A DNA stretch of 64,000 nt from Pelargonium x hortorum (lineage: Eukaryota; Streptophyta; Magnoliopsida; Geraniales; Geraniaceae), in NCBI GenBank assembly GCA_036897525.1, contig JAYMTJ010000048.1, positions 19,069 to 83,068 on the forward strand, read 5' to 3'. Below are positions 51,061 through 64,000 of the stretch, one piece after another. The translations under genes were made by a program, and so were the position numbers. The stretch's first letter is position 1; every line of letters starts with the position of its first letter. The notes beneath the pieces are model-generated. The model was not told the DNA's origin. It worked only from the letters and a program-made list of their open reading frames with translations, and made no database searches.

Positions 51061-54000
51061 GATACGAGCACGACTCTATTAAATTAACCCGAATGTCTTT
51101 GGTATCTAGTATAATCATAATTAAGGCAAAAATATCTTCCTATTTACGTTAATATACAAGAACTCTCCTGAAAACTCTTACTAATTTAAGACTTTAGTGG
51201 CACAGAATCTAGAAGAAAATAACTCACTGAAAATTGAAGTTTATAGGAAAAGACTCCTTCTCTAGTTACAAAAATCCCTTTCTAATTGGATAACAGCTTC
51301 TAAGGCAAGCGTTAGCTTGTATAAAAAAAGGAAGTCTACTGTCTCGCTCCAAGCTATTACATAAAATAAGTTAAGAAAAGGCATAGGTCCTCCTTAAAGC
51401 AACACTTTAAAAGTAATGGACTTGCGTTGTAATTCCTGTAGCTTAGCTCATCTGACGGGTAAGACATATTAGTCAGATTACATTAATAGTTAATAGGGAG
51501 AATTCCTTCAATTTCCTTATGATGCTGGAATAACTTTTGCACCCCCCCCAAAAAATGGTATAAATTTTGAATTTAGTAAGAAGGGAGGATAGAACAAGAA
51601 CGGAACTTGAAGGATTTGAACTAATGGGGCCCTTATTTGCATTTGCTCGACTATCTAAAACACGGACACAGGAGTAGGAGACTGAGGGCCATGGGTGCTA
51701 TCATTCTCTTGTGGGCTGCCGCGCCTTTATTATAGACTTCTTCCTTATTCTACGGAGCAATAGAATAAGTACTAGAAGCCTTTTCTTTTAGTTTTAAGTA
51801 GGGGGTTCTAATAACTCTAATAAAGGAATTCATCTCATTTCATTTTTTTTTTTGAAGGACTCTGATAAAGTAAAGAGTAATAACATTCTCTTGTTTCAAT
51901 TGTAGGGAAGATTGCATAAACTAAGTTCAGTTATACCCTAAATGCACTTAAATAGTTTATCTCATCATCCGTCGCGCTCAAAGCTGGAACTTCAGTCCTA
52001 AATTGACTTGGTATAGCACGAGTCCTAAGAGTCTAAAGCCCTTGGTTCAAGTCCTAAACAAGCTAAGATGATTTATTGCACGAGAGATTATCTCCGACAA
52101 CAGTCACTTTTAAGATAAAACCAGCGTCTCAATTAAAGAAACACTTGCTTAGAGTCTTTTCAAGTAGCAAGATTCCGAGAATTTCTAACTTTCTAATTAA
52201 TTTCAATAAAGGCAGGAGTTCTTGTTTCTTTAAATAGTGTTATGTTATGCAAAGTTAGGTTGAGCCTCTGTTCTCAGTCAAAACTAAAATAGAAAGTTCT
52301 GCTCTTTGATAATACGTGGAAGTTAGTGCCGTGAGGGTGCCCTTTAGAGTCTGAACTTAGAACTTTCTTTCTAGTTAAGGAAATTCAAGATATAGTTTAG
52401 TATTAAACTCCTAGCTTTTACTATAAGATTCACGTTTTCAAATTGCTCCCGCGTTTTACTAAACGAGTTTTTCTTTCCTTTTACGTACCTTTAGGGAGAA
52501 CCTTGAAAAGCTCCGTCAGTATTGCTGACTCAGGCCGATCCCAGGAATTCAAACTATAAAGACAAAGTCAAAGTATTCCCGGGAGAAAGCTGGGTGTCTT
52601 CTTTGGGAAGAACTTATACAATTAACTAAAGCTTACTATGTAACCTGGGGGCACTACTTTCGAGCATACTTTGACTTAACAAAGGACTCATTTAGTTTAG
52701 TAGTACGTTAATAAAGAAAGAGCCCCGAGCCTCCTCTTAAAACTAGAACCCGACTCTTGCTTGAGGAAAATCCCTTAGGTTTGTTCGGTTGTTAAAGCTC
52801 ACAGAAAACTTCCCTTATAAAGTGGATACTTTAGGCTCCCATAAATTGTCATTTTTAGAGATGACCCCTTTTCTTTTAGAGGATATTTTTAGTAAAGTCA
52901 ATTTGTAATACCCTGAGAAGAAATAGGGATTTCTTTTTGTATGTATGTAATAGGAGCTCTATTTTATGTTAAAGTTTTTTGACTTCCTGTTGCTTTAGCC
53001 AATTGTATAAGAATAAGGGAGCTCCTCTAGTTGCTCGGGCTTTGTATTGTATATTTCAATTTAAATAATAGGTAAGAATACTCTAGATCTGTTGGTAAAA
53101 ATGACTCGAAAAGAAGTTGTTTGTACCTGAGCCGGGTATAAGTCTAATTAAAGCAAGAGTTTCAGGGAAGAGGTTATCAATTTTGGTGATAGCAGGGGGT
53201 TTCGCCGTTGAGGTGCAAGATCTTTGAGTCTAGGCCTTGTCATATGAAAACTTTAGTGGTTTCGGGTTAAGAATCATGATAAAGGTTTTTTTCGTACTTG
53301 TAGATAAACGACTTTCCTATTATGTAACTTTCACAAGGAATACCTTAATTTTGAGTGCTAAGGAGCTTCTTTCTTAGATATATTAGGCAGAAAATTAACC
53401 TGTACGCGAGGCCTAGCTTTGAAAACTCTTGTATCAAGACTCTAAGGGGAACTTGTTAGCCAAACCCCAGCGATTAGGAATAGAAAAAGAAATAGGGAGC
53501 TTACAAAAACTTTCGCGGATAAAGATTCCTTTGTAGGACTTGTAAACACTCAATATAATATAGCAGGAACTCCTCATTAAAATCCCCCATTTGAAATAGA
53601 AAGATACCTTTTGTCTTGCGAACAGCCAAGTAGATATCAACACGGAAATCCTTGCTTGATGTATTTACTAAAAGTTTTTTTTTTTGCGTACAATCGACAA
53701 CCGGAGAACCTAAAAGTTAAGAAGACTTGGCAAAGCTGACAGAAATACGAAAAGGTTTAATCTAATCCTGTATAGTAGGATTAAGATATCCCTATTCCCG
53801 TGTAAATTAAATGCTAAATAAAGGGTCGCTTCTTAGTTAGTTATTGCAGGTTTTGCGCAGTGAAGTGAAGTACAAGACTGCTATAGCTTAATTTGAGTTA
53901 CTTAGTTGTAATGTAATAACGAGGTTTATACGGAAGTTTTTATTTACTGTACTTCTGTTTTTAAGCGTATACCTCATACTGAATGCCTTAATCTTTATCC

Positions 54001-57000
54001 ATAGGTCATATTCTAATAAACATCCCAAGCGGACTTGTGTCTTCTAACTTTTTTATTTAAAAGCCATGCTATATCTAGTCTTTTAGGAGGGAATCCCATA
54101 TCTTTTATATGACCTTTCATAAAAGAACCAAAAGAACGCGGGGAGAACCCCCTTTTAAGTAAATTGAACCCTCTTGTGTGCACGACCTCCTATAATGATA
54201 GTTAGACATTCCGTATTCCTCTTCATATTTAGATGATTCCGATTTTTTTAGAAACTCTTTTGATGCCGGTTTTCCTAAAATAGCTCAAACTCAAACCTGT
54301 AGAGCTTTTCAAGAAATCTTATAGATAGTCAAAAACATTTAATTAGGAGAGTCATAGGAAATAAAACTTTAAACAAAAAACTCGCTTGTAAAGTAGTTAT
54401 CCGAAGATTCTAGCCCCGGTTCACCCAAGTTAGGATCCGAGGAATCTACAAGGTATAAATATGGCACGTTTCCTAAGTACTTCGCTCTATCTTTTTTTGA
54501 TGGTATACATTTTAGTCAATAGTTGGCAAAGCTTGCCTAACCTTGTTAATATAGAAAAAACTATATACGGGGTGTTTCTCTCAAGTCAAGTGGCTGATAT
54601 ATGGAGTATAGCACATACCTTTTGCGGAGCAAACGATAAAATGACTATCAATTCAATTTAGGTACGAAGTTCTCTCTACTTTATAGAAAGGAGTCCTACC
54701 TAAGTAAAAGAATCTCTGATAACCTTACATACTCAACAAGAGGTATGGAGGTAAAATAAACAAGGCTTTTGACAAAGAATCCATAAATCCTAAGCTAAGC
54801 ATTAAGTCGTTATCCAGAACTCTTATTTTTTCCTAGACTCAAAATATCCGTGAAAGGAATTCTATTGCGATTAAGTTTTCATTTGAATGCTAAAATTTTT
54901 TACTTATTTTAACAAAATATTTTTTAATTCTATTTGATTTGAGAGAAGAAATACCCTTAGGTTTCTATAAAATGGAATTCTGTTGAGTCGAGAAAATCCA
55001 GTCAATAATATAGCTTTTCGCTTTCCTTATTATAGTCTAGAAGCTTAATTTCTTCAAAAAAAGGTATTTGTGCTAACTAAGGCTAAGGGTTTTTGCGTTG
55101 CTTATGAAAGTTTAAAGTCAAGGAGAAGGAGGTACTGTCAGCCCCGCTTAATTTACGAGTCTACTATATCATATAAAGTATACACACGCGAGCGCCGCCT
55201 CCTTTATTTTGACTGTTGGGCTTATAAATAAAATTTTTGTTCTAAAGTCTATACTTCTATACAGTAGAAAACTACCTATGATTAGATCCTTTTGGAATCC
55301 CTTTATATGGGGAACCTGGATAGATAAATTCTCAGACAGGCCTAGACTCGAGCAGAAACGTGGGTAGGTCATGAAATCAATTTTCCGGAGTTATCATAAA
55401 GCAGAGTCTTGGAGCAAAGTAAAATTAGAAAACTAAGTGTATTCTTACATTAGTCAGAAAAAGTAAACTAAGTTCTGATGACAACTCACAAATTACATTG
55501 AATCCAGAGAATTCTAAAGCATCAGAACTTATAAAACTCCTGCCGATTCCTGGTTTAAGTTTAAGTAAGGGTATAGTTCTAAAGATATCCTCTCAAAGGT
55601 CTCCAAAAGGCTCCGTATAGAGTACTTGCGAGGGGGTAGGCATTATGGATAATAATTTCGATTGATATTGTTAGGTTTCGGAGTAGATAGTACAGATTTT
55701 CAAGTTAAGTAAAGGGTCTTAATCATTCTAGCTCTGAGTCTGAGGAGGTCTTTTCCAGGGCAGTTTTTCTCATTTTTGAAGTGAAGAATAAGACCCTACT
55801 TCTTTTTCTTAATTCTTAAAAAACTCTCTGATTGACCTTTGAAAGATTTCACTTAGATAGAGAGTTTCCAGAGTCCCTTTGCCTTGTTCTTCATTCTGTA
55901 ACAACTTGGATTAGGCGTGATTAACCTAGTTAATTAAGTAGTAAGCTGCGTTTCTTTTGCTTGTTCTACTCGTTTTCTATACCTTTTTTTCTATTTGTTA
56001 CTTATTTTATTTTGGTTTAGGATCCATTAATTGCCATAATACAGAGGGTTTTCTATTCTCTAAGCAGCACTAGAGGGAACCCTAGTTATTCACTTACTAA
56101 GTTGAGTTAGTTCTAATGACAGACAGGTTTTTTTCTAGCTGGACCTAAATTTCTAAACTAAAGAACTGATTTCAGTTACTTGTTCTAAAGCTACTCTTTT
56201 TTGTACTTTGTTTTTACTTATTTATTAACTCTTATTTATTATACCTGTTTTATCGAGTTTTTTAAGGTCTTCTTTGTGTAAGCTATAAGACGTAATCCCT
56301 TACAATCTAAGGTAACCTATACCTTTCGTTTTCCGGGGTCTTTAGTTAGTAGTACTCTAGGTAAGAAATCTTAAACAAGTAAGAACAGAAGAAATTTATA
56401 CTACTCGGGTATACTTTTTTAGAAGTTTTGATCAAAATAAGAATTCTAAAGCTAAAAAAAAACGTAGCATACCGGGTCCCTTCTTAATACTGAGTTAAAA
56501 TAGAGGAGTACTAACCCAAGTATTGAGCAAGCTTTCAAATGCATTCCTTATGTTCAGGAACTTTTTTAGTATATATCGGTTTTCGTTTTGGACGACTTCC
56601 TAGTAAGCGATACCTGTAACTTTTTTTTAACGAAAACCCTGAATCCGGGGTGTTACCCCTTAATGAATTATTTTACAAAAATATTACTATCGGGAAACAC
56701 TAAGAATTTTGGAGAATCCTGTGTGAGCAAAAGTGTTTTGAATATCGAAAGAGGCCATAAAATGCAAAAAAAAAATTAGAATTAGTCCTATTTCTGGTTT
56801 TGTACCCCATTCGAGAGATATTCTTTTGAGTTGTACTCAACAGTCCCTAGTCTAAAGGGTGCTCAGTTCAGAGAAACCCGGAGTTTTCGTTAAGTGTCCT
56901 TTAAAACAAACCTTAAGAACCTTTCCTGAAGTTAATATAATTATCTATTTAAGTATTTATACCAGATTCTACAATATTCAGCTAAGAAGAAATTTACGAG

Positions 57001-59104
57001 GGTTTCCCCTCAAGTCCCTGTATTAACGTCTTAACATATAAAATTTGCTAAAAAGAGCCTCTTTAAAGCTTCATTCCACAGAATGAAAAATGAAACCTTT
57101 GATTTGTTCATATCTTATAAAACGAAGCTTTTCAACTAAGGACCTCAATCAATTAAAGGGAGTTTTAATGACCAACTTTTTAATAACCCACGGCGGAAAT
57201 TGTGATAGGATAAGAATCCCTAGATATAAAACTCTTTCTTTTTGTGATCCCTATTTATTCATGTTGAGGTATACACCTTCCCCCGCGTAATGCTTTCACC
57301 AACTAAGTAAGACAGACGTGTACAGATTTGAAGAAGTTCGTTATCTGAGTTCAGGAGGAAGAACTACAGAATTTTTAAGCAGTATCGTACGGCATGCACT
57401 AAAAAGATAAAATGACATTACTTAGGAATCAAGAAGAGTCAAGTCAGGTCAAATATCATTCATAAGTAGAACATAACATACAATAGAAATTCCGGGGTCG
57501 TTACTTAGCTAAATTAAGCATAGACCTAATATAATAATGAAATTCCCTGGATTTCCGTAGAGAACCTATTTTATTATATCGAGCAAAACCAGACTGAACT
57601 TATAGATCTTATAGAGAGTTTTATTTTATCACTTCCTAACATTCATTAGCTACATTCAGAGATCTTTAAGTTATTTTCTACCTAAAGGTTTCAGTAGAAG
57701 CTTCCTTGGATTATCATAGTCAAAAGTCAAAAAAGATCTGTAAAAAGAAAGGGATTCTTATTTGATTTGAGTTCTCTAGGCTTCCTTCAACAAGAAATAT
57801 TCAAGCTTTTTAGTAGTCACTCAGTAAAATTTTTCGATATTAGAGATTTTTGGTTCGTAGTAGAGTCAAGAACCTATGTCATCAATGTAAACTTTACATC
57901 TTTAATAAGCTTCCTTCTACCTTAGAATAACGAACCCTCGGAAAAATAACGAGGATGCTAAGGTTTTCTTTGGCTAGGCTCGGACTTAGCTATATATCAA
58001 ACTGTTCTAAGTGCTCTAAAATTAGCTATCCTTGTCAGGAAATCCTTAGGCAAGTGTTTAGTTCCTGGATATTCCTTGTGGTTTACCAAGAATTCTTATA
58101 AATAAAATTTAATAAAATAGAGCAGCTTAAGATTACTCATTAAAGGTATTCATTCAGAGAAAACTAAAGTAGTAAATGCTATCCAGAGCTAAAGTATGCA
58201 AATTAACTAGTAAAAACCACTTATATGATATCGAAATGGGGTTCAACGCGCGTAGTTTTCCTTTTCATTATCGCTAAAATTCCTTGACAGAATAGGTGTT
58301 CTTTTGTATGCATATAAAAAGAAATCCGTGGTTACAGGGCTAGATTAGACACCGGGGTTTCTTTTCAGTAACTAATCATAGCTCTCGTGAGCATTTCAGT
58401 TTTAAATTATAGTAGTATACTATATAAGATCAAAAAAAGCTTGTATATAACCGCTCGGCCCATCCGTGTGTTAAGAGTTAAGAGATATATTTTTTTAATA
58501 AGAAGACTACTGCAATTGGGTATGTGTTTAGAACTTGGGTATTATCAGATTACGCGGATTCAATGAATTACATTTTGGGATAAATAAAAAAAAAACACAC
58601 AGGAATCTTATACTTTTAGGATAACTCCTTAATTTATTTGTTACATTTCATCCCATCCAGTTCCAACGTGCCTAACTCGTTTTGCACTAGCTACAGCAGC
58701 TACGACTCTAATTATTTACTTTAATGTAATGAGAGGATTACGATCGCATTTTTTTAGACTAGAATGCTGTAATACCAATCAATGAATTAATACCCGGGTG
58801 ATATATATCTGGAGATACTGCTGATATAGATAGACTCTTTTTAGAGCGATTTCTTCTAAAAAATAACGGTTTCGAAGTAATATGAAGTAATCAAAAGGAA
58901 GTTGCATGGTTTATCCTTAAAAAAAAGGACTCAGCGAAGAAAGCTGTTATAATGAGTTTAGCAAGTAGGCTTCTACAGTAAAAAAAAAATGATAAGTGTG
59001 TCAATATCAGGAATTCATAAAATATATGCTAGTTAAGCACCAAAAGTCTGCCCAGGAGTATTCCACTTTCAAAAATCTCGGTTGGCAAATGTGTCCTTGT
59101 TAAG

Positions 59105-59482
59105 CTACTCACAAGTGGCTCTCCTACGGTGTTGGACTAAGAAAAGGTCCAAGTATCCTAGACTTAAGTGTCTAAACTCGGAATGGGAGATTAGGTAATA
59201 AACTATAAGGAAACCCTTAAAATAAGTAAGAAAAAGCTCTTCTACTTTGTCAGCAAAACAACCTTTGACTTTCACACAGGATATGACATGACCCCCCTTT
59301 GTTCCAGATACCGGGAAAAGCCAGCCAATGAACTTCCCTTTCCCCTGCTTTAGATATAGAACAAAGTTTAAAGTTATTATGAAAGTAATCATCCTAGTAG
59401 TTAAGTTAGTTATATGCCCAATTTCTTTAGAATATAACAGAATAGAGTAATTCTTTTTAATACCAACTAACCAACTAACCAA
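59105..59482 (-). other. Unassigned open frame, 125 codons, longest in the window
   Basis: An ATG-initiated frame with hydrophobic segments at residues 31-44 and about 87-98 and a basic C-terminal end (QHRRR). I do not recognise it. At this base composition roughly 0.1-0.2 frames of this length are expected by chance in six frames of 64 kb, so it is slightly longer than expected but not compelling. Plant mitochondrial genomes contain many unexpressed frames of this kind. The dispersed 19-mer lies inside it. Confidence 0.15.
59319..59337 (+). repeat. Dispersed 19-mer, copy 2
   Basis: Identical to 10842-10860, about 48 kb away in the same orientation. On the minus strand it falls inside the 125-codon open frame at 59105-59482, around codons 49-55. 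Confidence 0.7.
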
Positions 59483-62400
59483 CTAAACTAGACGGAACCC
59501 TACTTACTAATTGACATTTGTACTACTCAATTTTTAGTGAGTTACGTCCTCTTTTCGATCTATTTACTCAACTCAAGTTTTCTGTAAGCATAACCCTGCG
59601 GTTGGAAAGAGACCTAGGGGGCCCACCTAACTTTATAAGGGTATCTTCTTTAATTACGTACACACTAAGAATTATCAAGCAAATATGCATTTACAACATA
59701 TAATAAAGGGATCCCCGGCTCACTCTTACCCAACAAACAAAAAAAAACCATTCTCATTCTAAAAGTCTTTAGTTCGATACGACTACTGCTTTTTTCTTAA
59801 CTTGGTTATATTTCATTATTTCTATGTATTACAAGGCTCCTCAAAGGTCTTCGTTCGGATGGACAATTTATATTATTTTACCTTTATAAGTATTTCCGGT
59901 GCTTGTAAAATTCTACTTTGACCGGGGGTTATGTATACCAAAATCCGACTGACCTCTAAAATCTTTAATCTTGTTAGAATAAATAAGAGCCAATTGCTGC
60001 TGTTAAACCAGCTCACTAATAAAATAAAAGAAAGGTTTTTACTTCAAATTCTTTCGTAAAGATAAAGTCCGAGTACTTTTGATAGCTAGTATATAGAATA
60101 TCCTTTAGCTAACAAATTCTTCATAGTGAGTCCCGGTCATCAACTCAAGAAAGTAAAGGTTCCAAGCATTTATAAATGGATAACTCAACTTAAGATACTT
60201 AAGTGGAAAAAAGAGAAGTTTTCCGAGGATCCCTATCCAGAGAAACCCGTAATAATCCACCCACCAGGAGCTGGGTTGAATCACTATAAGAATCAATAGC
60301 CTCTACTTTTCTTTTTTAGAAAACCCTGCTTATCCTTTTTTTTGTCGAGTCAAGAAGGATCCTTTATCTAAGTTTACCTATGGCCGAAAAGAGACAAAAG
60401 TAAATACCTTTTACCTATAGGTTATATCCTAGGTCGATTTACGAAATGCGTACCCCTTTTATAATAGAGATTTCCACTTTCAACATTATTTAAACATTAA
60501 AGGAAAAAATTCTAACATTTCTCGTTCTAAACCCGAAAAATGACTTAGCGCAGCACTTAATGGGTATACATACTATGGAAGAAAACCCCAGAAGTCAAAT
60601 GAATTAAGTGGAAATGCAGGCATAGATCTTTTCAGAATAAGCAAAACATTCTAATGGGGCTCCCCTGGATCGCCTAATATTAACCCCCCAAGTCCAAGTC
60701 GTAATGAATGCCAGTTAGCTTGGCTTGCTTGATCTAACAGGAACACACAAGATACATAGATAGAATTCTATGAACTATTCTAGTAAGTTTATCTTATCTT
60801 GCAATGCCTGACAGAACACTTACCCAGGATTTCTAATCCTTCAGCTCCTAGGAACAAGACAAGCTCTTGCCTCTTCTCAATTGTAGGCCAACGCACATCT
60901 ACAGCAAACTTGCCACTTGCGTCTTTTATTCAATACAATTGACAGTCCCGGCCACCCTATCCGAAAAGCCCTCTTGTAATCTACCCCTTATCTTAGTCGC
61001 TGTGTCCATTCTTAACCAACCACTTAAGGTAAGGATAACAAAAAAAAAAGCTGCATTAACGGGATCTATAGAATAGATTTATTTTATAAACTTTCACAAA
61101 GGGATAGCGAGCCTAAGGATGCTTGTTCTAACTGATCCTGATCTATGGAACCAACTATAAATAGAAAAAATCCGGTGAAGTAGGCTCTGCTATTTCCAAG
61201 GTGTTGAACTGATTATAAGAACATATCCAAGGTGTTCATTCTATTTCTTTGTTCTTGTATTCGGGTAAAGCAATAAAGGGAAGATCTGAACCTGATTCTC
61301 TTCCAGAAATAGCTACTCTTCAATTAGATTCTCTTAGTTATTCAGTTCTTATCAACGGCGCGAAGCCTCAGCAGTAATCAGTCCTCTTTGTTCATGTGTA
61401 TCTATCTCAAACTAATTAGAACAAAACCAAATCTCTATATTCAGTACTACTCAAGACAAAGCTACACCTACTTTTACTTGGTATGGACTGGTTATAGCTG
61501 GTATTTAGAGAATCAGTTTCTGTTTTTTAACACCTTAACTATCAAGGTCAAGGGGTTTAGCTGCTGGCTATTATAGGTTCGACAGGACTTTGGACTAGAG
61601 CTATTGACAGGGCTAGTCTAAATGGATTAGAAATAAAGTAACAATAGTTCTCTAAACAAGGGTTCAATACGTACCCTTACGAGGTTTTTTGCAAGAACGC
61701 TCCTTTACTTTTTTAGAAGTAGTAATAAGACTAAGCACAAGGTAGAAATAGCCCGAATTTTGTGGGTTTTACTAATATAAGGGGAAGTTTCGCGGATTGT
61801 TTCCGCGTTAAAAGACCTTTTTTTTTTAAGAAGTTTCATAGTATCTGAATTTCAATAAAGTAAGTTCGTTTGGAATCCTCAATTCTTCATGAAGTTTAAG
61901 TAATACAAGGAGTAGTAGAGTAGTAGGCATAAAAAGGTGATTAAGAGACCAACTAAAACTAATAAGAAATAAGAAAGGGTTGCTTGTTCCCTTGTTTGTT
62001 TCCAAATTATTAAGGTCCTAAGAAACTGTAAAGTAGGGCTACTTTCGTTCTCGAGCGGTTTATGAATAACGAAGAAACAGGGCTATTGTTATTCCGCTGT
62101 ATAAGAGTAAGACAACAGCTCCAATAAGTACAAATCCAAAGACTCGAATTAAATGAAAATAGTCAAATCGCAGGGAATTTGATTCCAAGAGCTAAAACAA
62201 ATGTATAGCCCTTGGTGTTCCTGATTTATAATACTTGTTCGTAAGGGGGAGTTTCATGCTTTTAAGATAAGATCCAATAGCCCTGAAGTAAAGTTTATAA
62301 CAAAGTAAATAAGAGCTAAATTTGGGATTCTTTTTATGAAAGTTTTGCCAAGGGAAACCATTAACAGTACCATCATATTTTATTGGGAGTAGTCTTTGTA

Positions 62401-64000
62401 GTATCTTGATAAAAGTTTTCCAGGTATTTTCGGTTTTAAAGGTATTCTAAAGGGATTCGGTGTTTGATATTCCTTATTTTCTATTTTAGTTCATAAGGCT
62501 TACAAAAAGAAGAGAGTAGACTTTCATGCATGTCCTGTTCTGCTTTTTTAGGACAAAATATGGGTCCTAAACAAAATAGAGTTATTTTCTTAAGGGTTTC
62601 AAGGCTTTAATATAAGGAAATCCCACCTTCTCCGAGTCAAGTGTATTCTGTACCGGATTAGTATAGAGGTACCCGAACTCAGGATAAATAACATTATAGA
62701 CCGTAAACTTTAGCTGAATCTGGATTCCTTTATTTAGTATTTAATTTATTGGACTCTATGCGGGAAGGTTTTACTTTATAAGAGTTTCCTTTCGAATTTG
62801 AGTTTATACGCACCTTTAACCTCAGTTTCTCTAATTCCCCTTTGTACAAATCGGGGAGCTTTCAGTAGTAAAAGTTTTGCTTTGCCGAGTACGGAGGCCC
62901 AGAATAAATATTAGATAAAAATCCTTATCCTTAAATTCCAAAGCTCTTAGTCTAAATCGAGAATAGGCATAGAGAAGTAAAGTAGTAGAGGAAGTTTCCC
63001 TATTTATCGCAATATTCAGTGATCGCAAATTTAGATTAACTTACAGTACATCTGTAAAAAAAACTTACTATAACTATAAATTACCTTACAAAGGGAAACT
63101 ATACAGGCAACAAGTACAGGCTGCAGGAATCCAACTATACTATAACTTTATTTCACTACCGAATAAAATGAATTATGCCCTTATCTCTCTTACTCATTCG
63201 ATACAATACCCAGTTTAGCACAAAAGCTGGACGGACTTCGTTAGATTAGGTATCTATTACTTTCACACCCAATATTATACGTTATACACGTAAAGCATAT
63301 TTCCATAGTTATTACTAGCAAGTAATCCCGAAACTCCTTTGTGAATAAATGAACGGGAGCCCTTACTAGTTGAAATACTAAAGTGTTTGTAATAAAAAAG
63401 GATTACTTTTTGATTCCTGTACAAGTTAAATACTTTTAGGCCTAATAATAAGAGAAGGATACTTGATGCTTTGCTATTTATTATTTATTATCTATCCTGT
63501 AGTTACAGAGGGTACTAATAAAGCTATGTACTAGTCGAATTCGGAGTGTCCCTTCGACTATATCGCATTCCTTCCCCCGTTCTAAGATCAAAATATCCTG
63601 TAGACGACTCGGAATAGGCATATAATTTTTTATCATACTAGCTTAGTCAAAAAAGACTTATTAACAGGGCAGGGCCTCTTTAATTCTTTGTTAATCAAAA
63701 GACTCTGGCAAAAGCTTATAACTCCCCTGCATAAAGCTAGTGTTTACTCTTAAGACTCAAAAAATCCTTTGTGAAACAGCGTATAAGGGTTCCCTACTTA
63801 GTTCCTTCTCAAAAACAGGCCGCGTACTTTTATTTACCTTCACTCGAGAGAGCAGACTTCCCTTTTGTACTGCGCACTTTCTTTTTTATAGCTAAGTCTT
63901 TGGGCTTCCTAGAGGTAGTTCCTCTTTGCAGTAGTCAAATCAGGTTAAAGAGAGTAGAGTCGTTTTCTCCTTTATTACTTGTAGGGTATACAAAAAAGGT

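Larger units (their letters stand above)
51061..64000. other. Non-coding, no gene seen
   Basis: Apart from the 19-mer at 59319 and the 125-codon frame at 59105-59482 I find nothing supportable. A C8A6 run lies at about 51542-51555. Confidence 0.6.

Noticed and set aside
51437-51510. tRNA-like start TGTAGCTTAGCTCATCTGA on the plus strand
   Set aside because: There is no T-arm within the right distance, and no acceptor or anticodon stem pairs.
51982-52064. Lys-like tRNA candidate with TTGGTATAGCA and CTTGGTTCAAGTCC
   Set aside because: Both loop motifs are present, but the T-stem has only three of five pairs, the anticodon arm does not fold and the acceptor ends do not match. At most it is a very old relic.

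Overview
The window is plant DNA and almost a complete gene desert. It is strongly AT-rich (about one third G+C by eye). I recognise no intact protein gene, no rRNA, no known organelle protein gene and no typical retrotransposon or transposon. What can be supported is one well-formed tRNA gene (plastid-type trnD-GUC), one probable mitochondrial-type CAU tRNA with a damaged D-arm, several tRNA remnants, a three-exon fragment of a plant nuclear callose synthase gene with its spliceosomal introns, and a set of decayed dispersed and tandem repeats.

My best reading is a large, gene-poor plant mitochondrial chromosome from a fast-evolving, unusually AT-rich lineage. This rests on the CAU tRNA, which resembles land-plant mitochondrial trnI-CAU, on a plastid-derived trnD of the kind plant mitochondria often use, and on a nuclear gene piece captured in non-coding DNA. 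A nuclear contig carrying organelle-derived insertions is not excluded: the G+C content and the callose synthase exons would fit that equally well. The compensated stem changes in trnD argue that this tRNA, at least, evolved under selection.

Layout. 1-6100: no gene. 6101-7334: a 3' to 5' oriented pair, a tRNA-like relic and the CAU tRNA, about 1.1 kb apart on the minus strand. 7335-19448: non-coding, with hairpins, a G14 run and a pentanucleotide microsatellite. 19449-26220: non-coding DNA with two decayed repeat arrays, a 19-bp tandem repeat and one copy of a dispersed repeat. 26221-33886: a tRNA-Phe-like relic, two more copies of that dispersed repeat and a local duplication. 33887-34494: callose synthase exons on the minus strand. 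37593-37666: trnD-GUC, minus strand. 37667-49922: non-coding, with pyrimidine-rich and purine-rich low-order repeats. 49923-51060: Pro-like and Gln-like tRNA remnants. 51061-64000: non-coding, with the longest open frame (125 codons, unassigned).

There is no operon or pathway to describe. The window records decay and capture: tRNA genes at different stages of loss, a nuclear gene piece whose exon junctions are still readable, and repeat families that have diverged beyond easy recognition.
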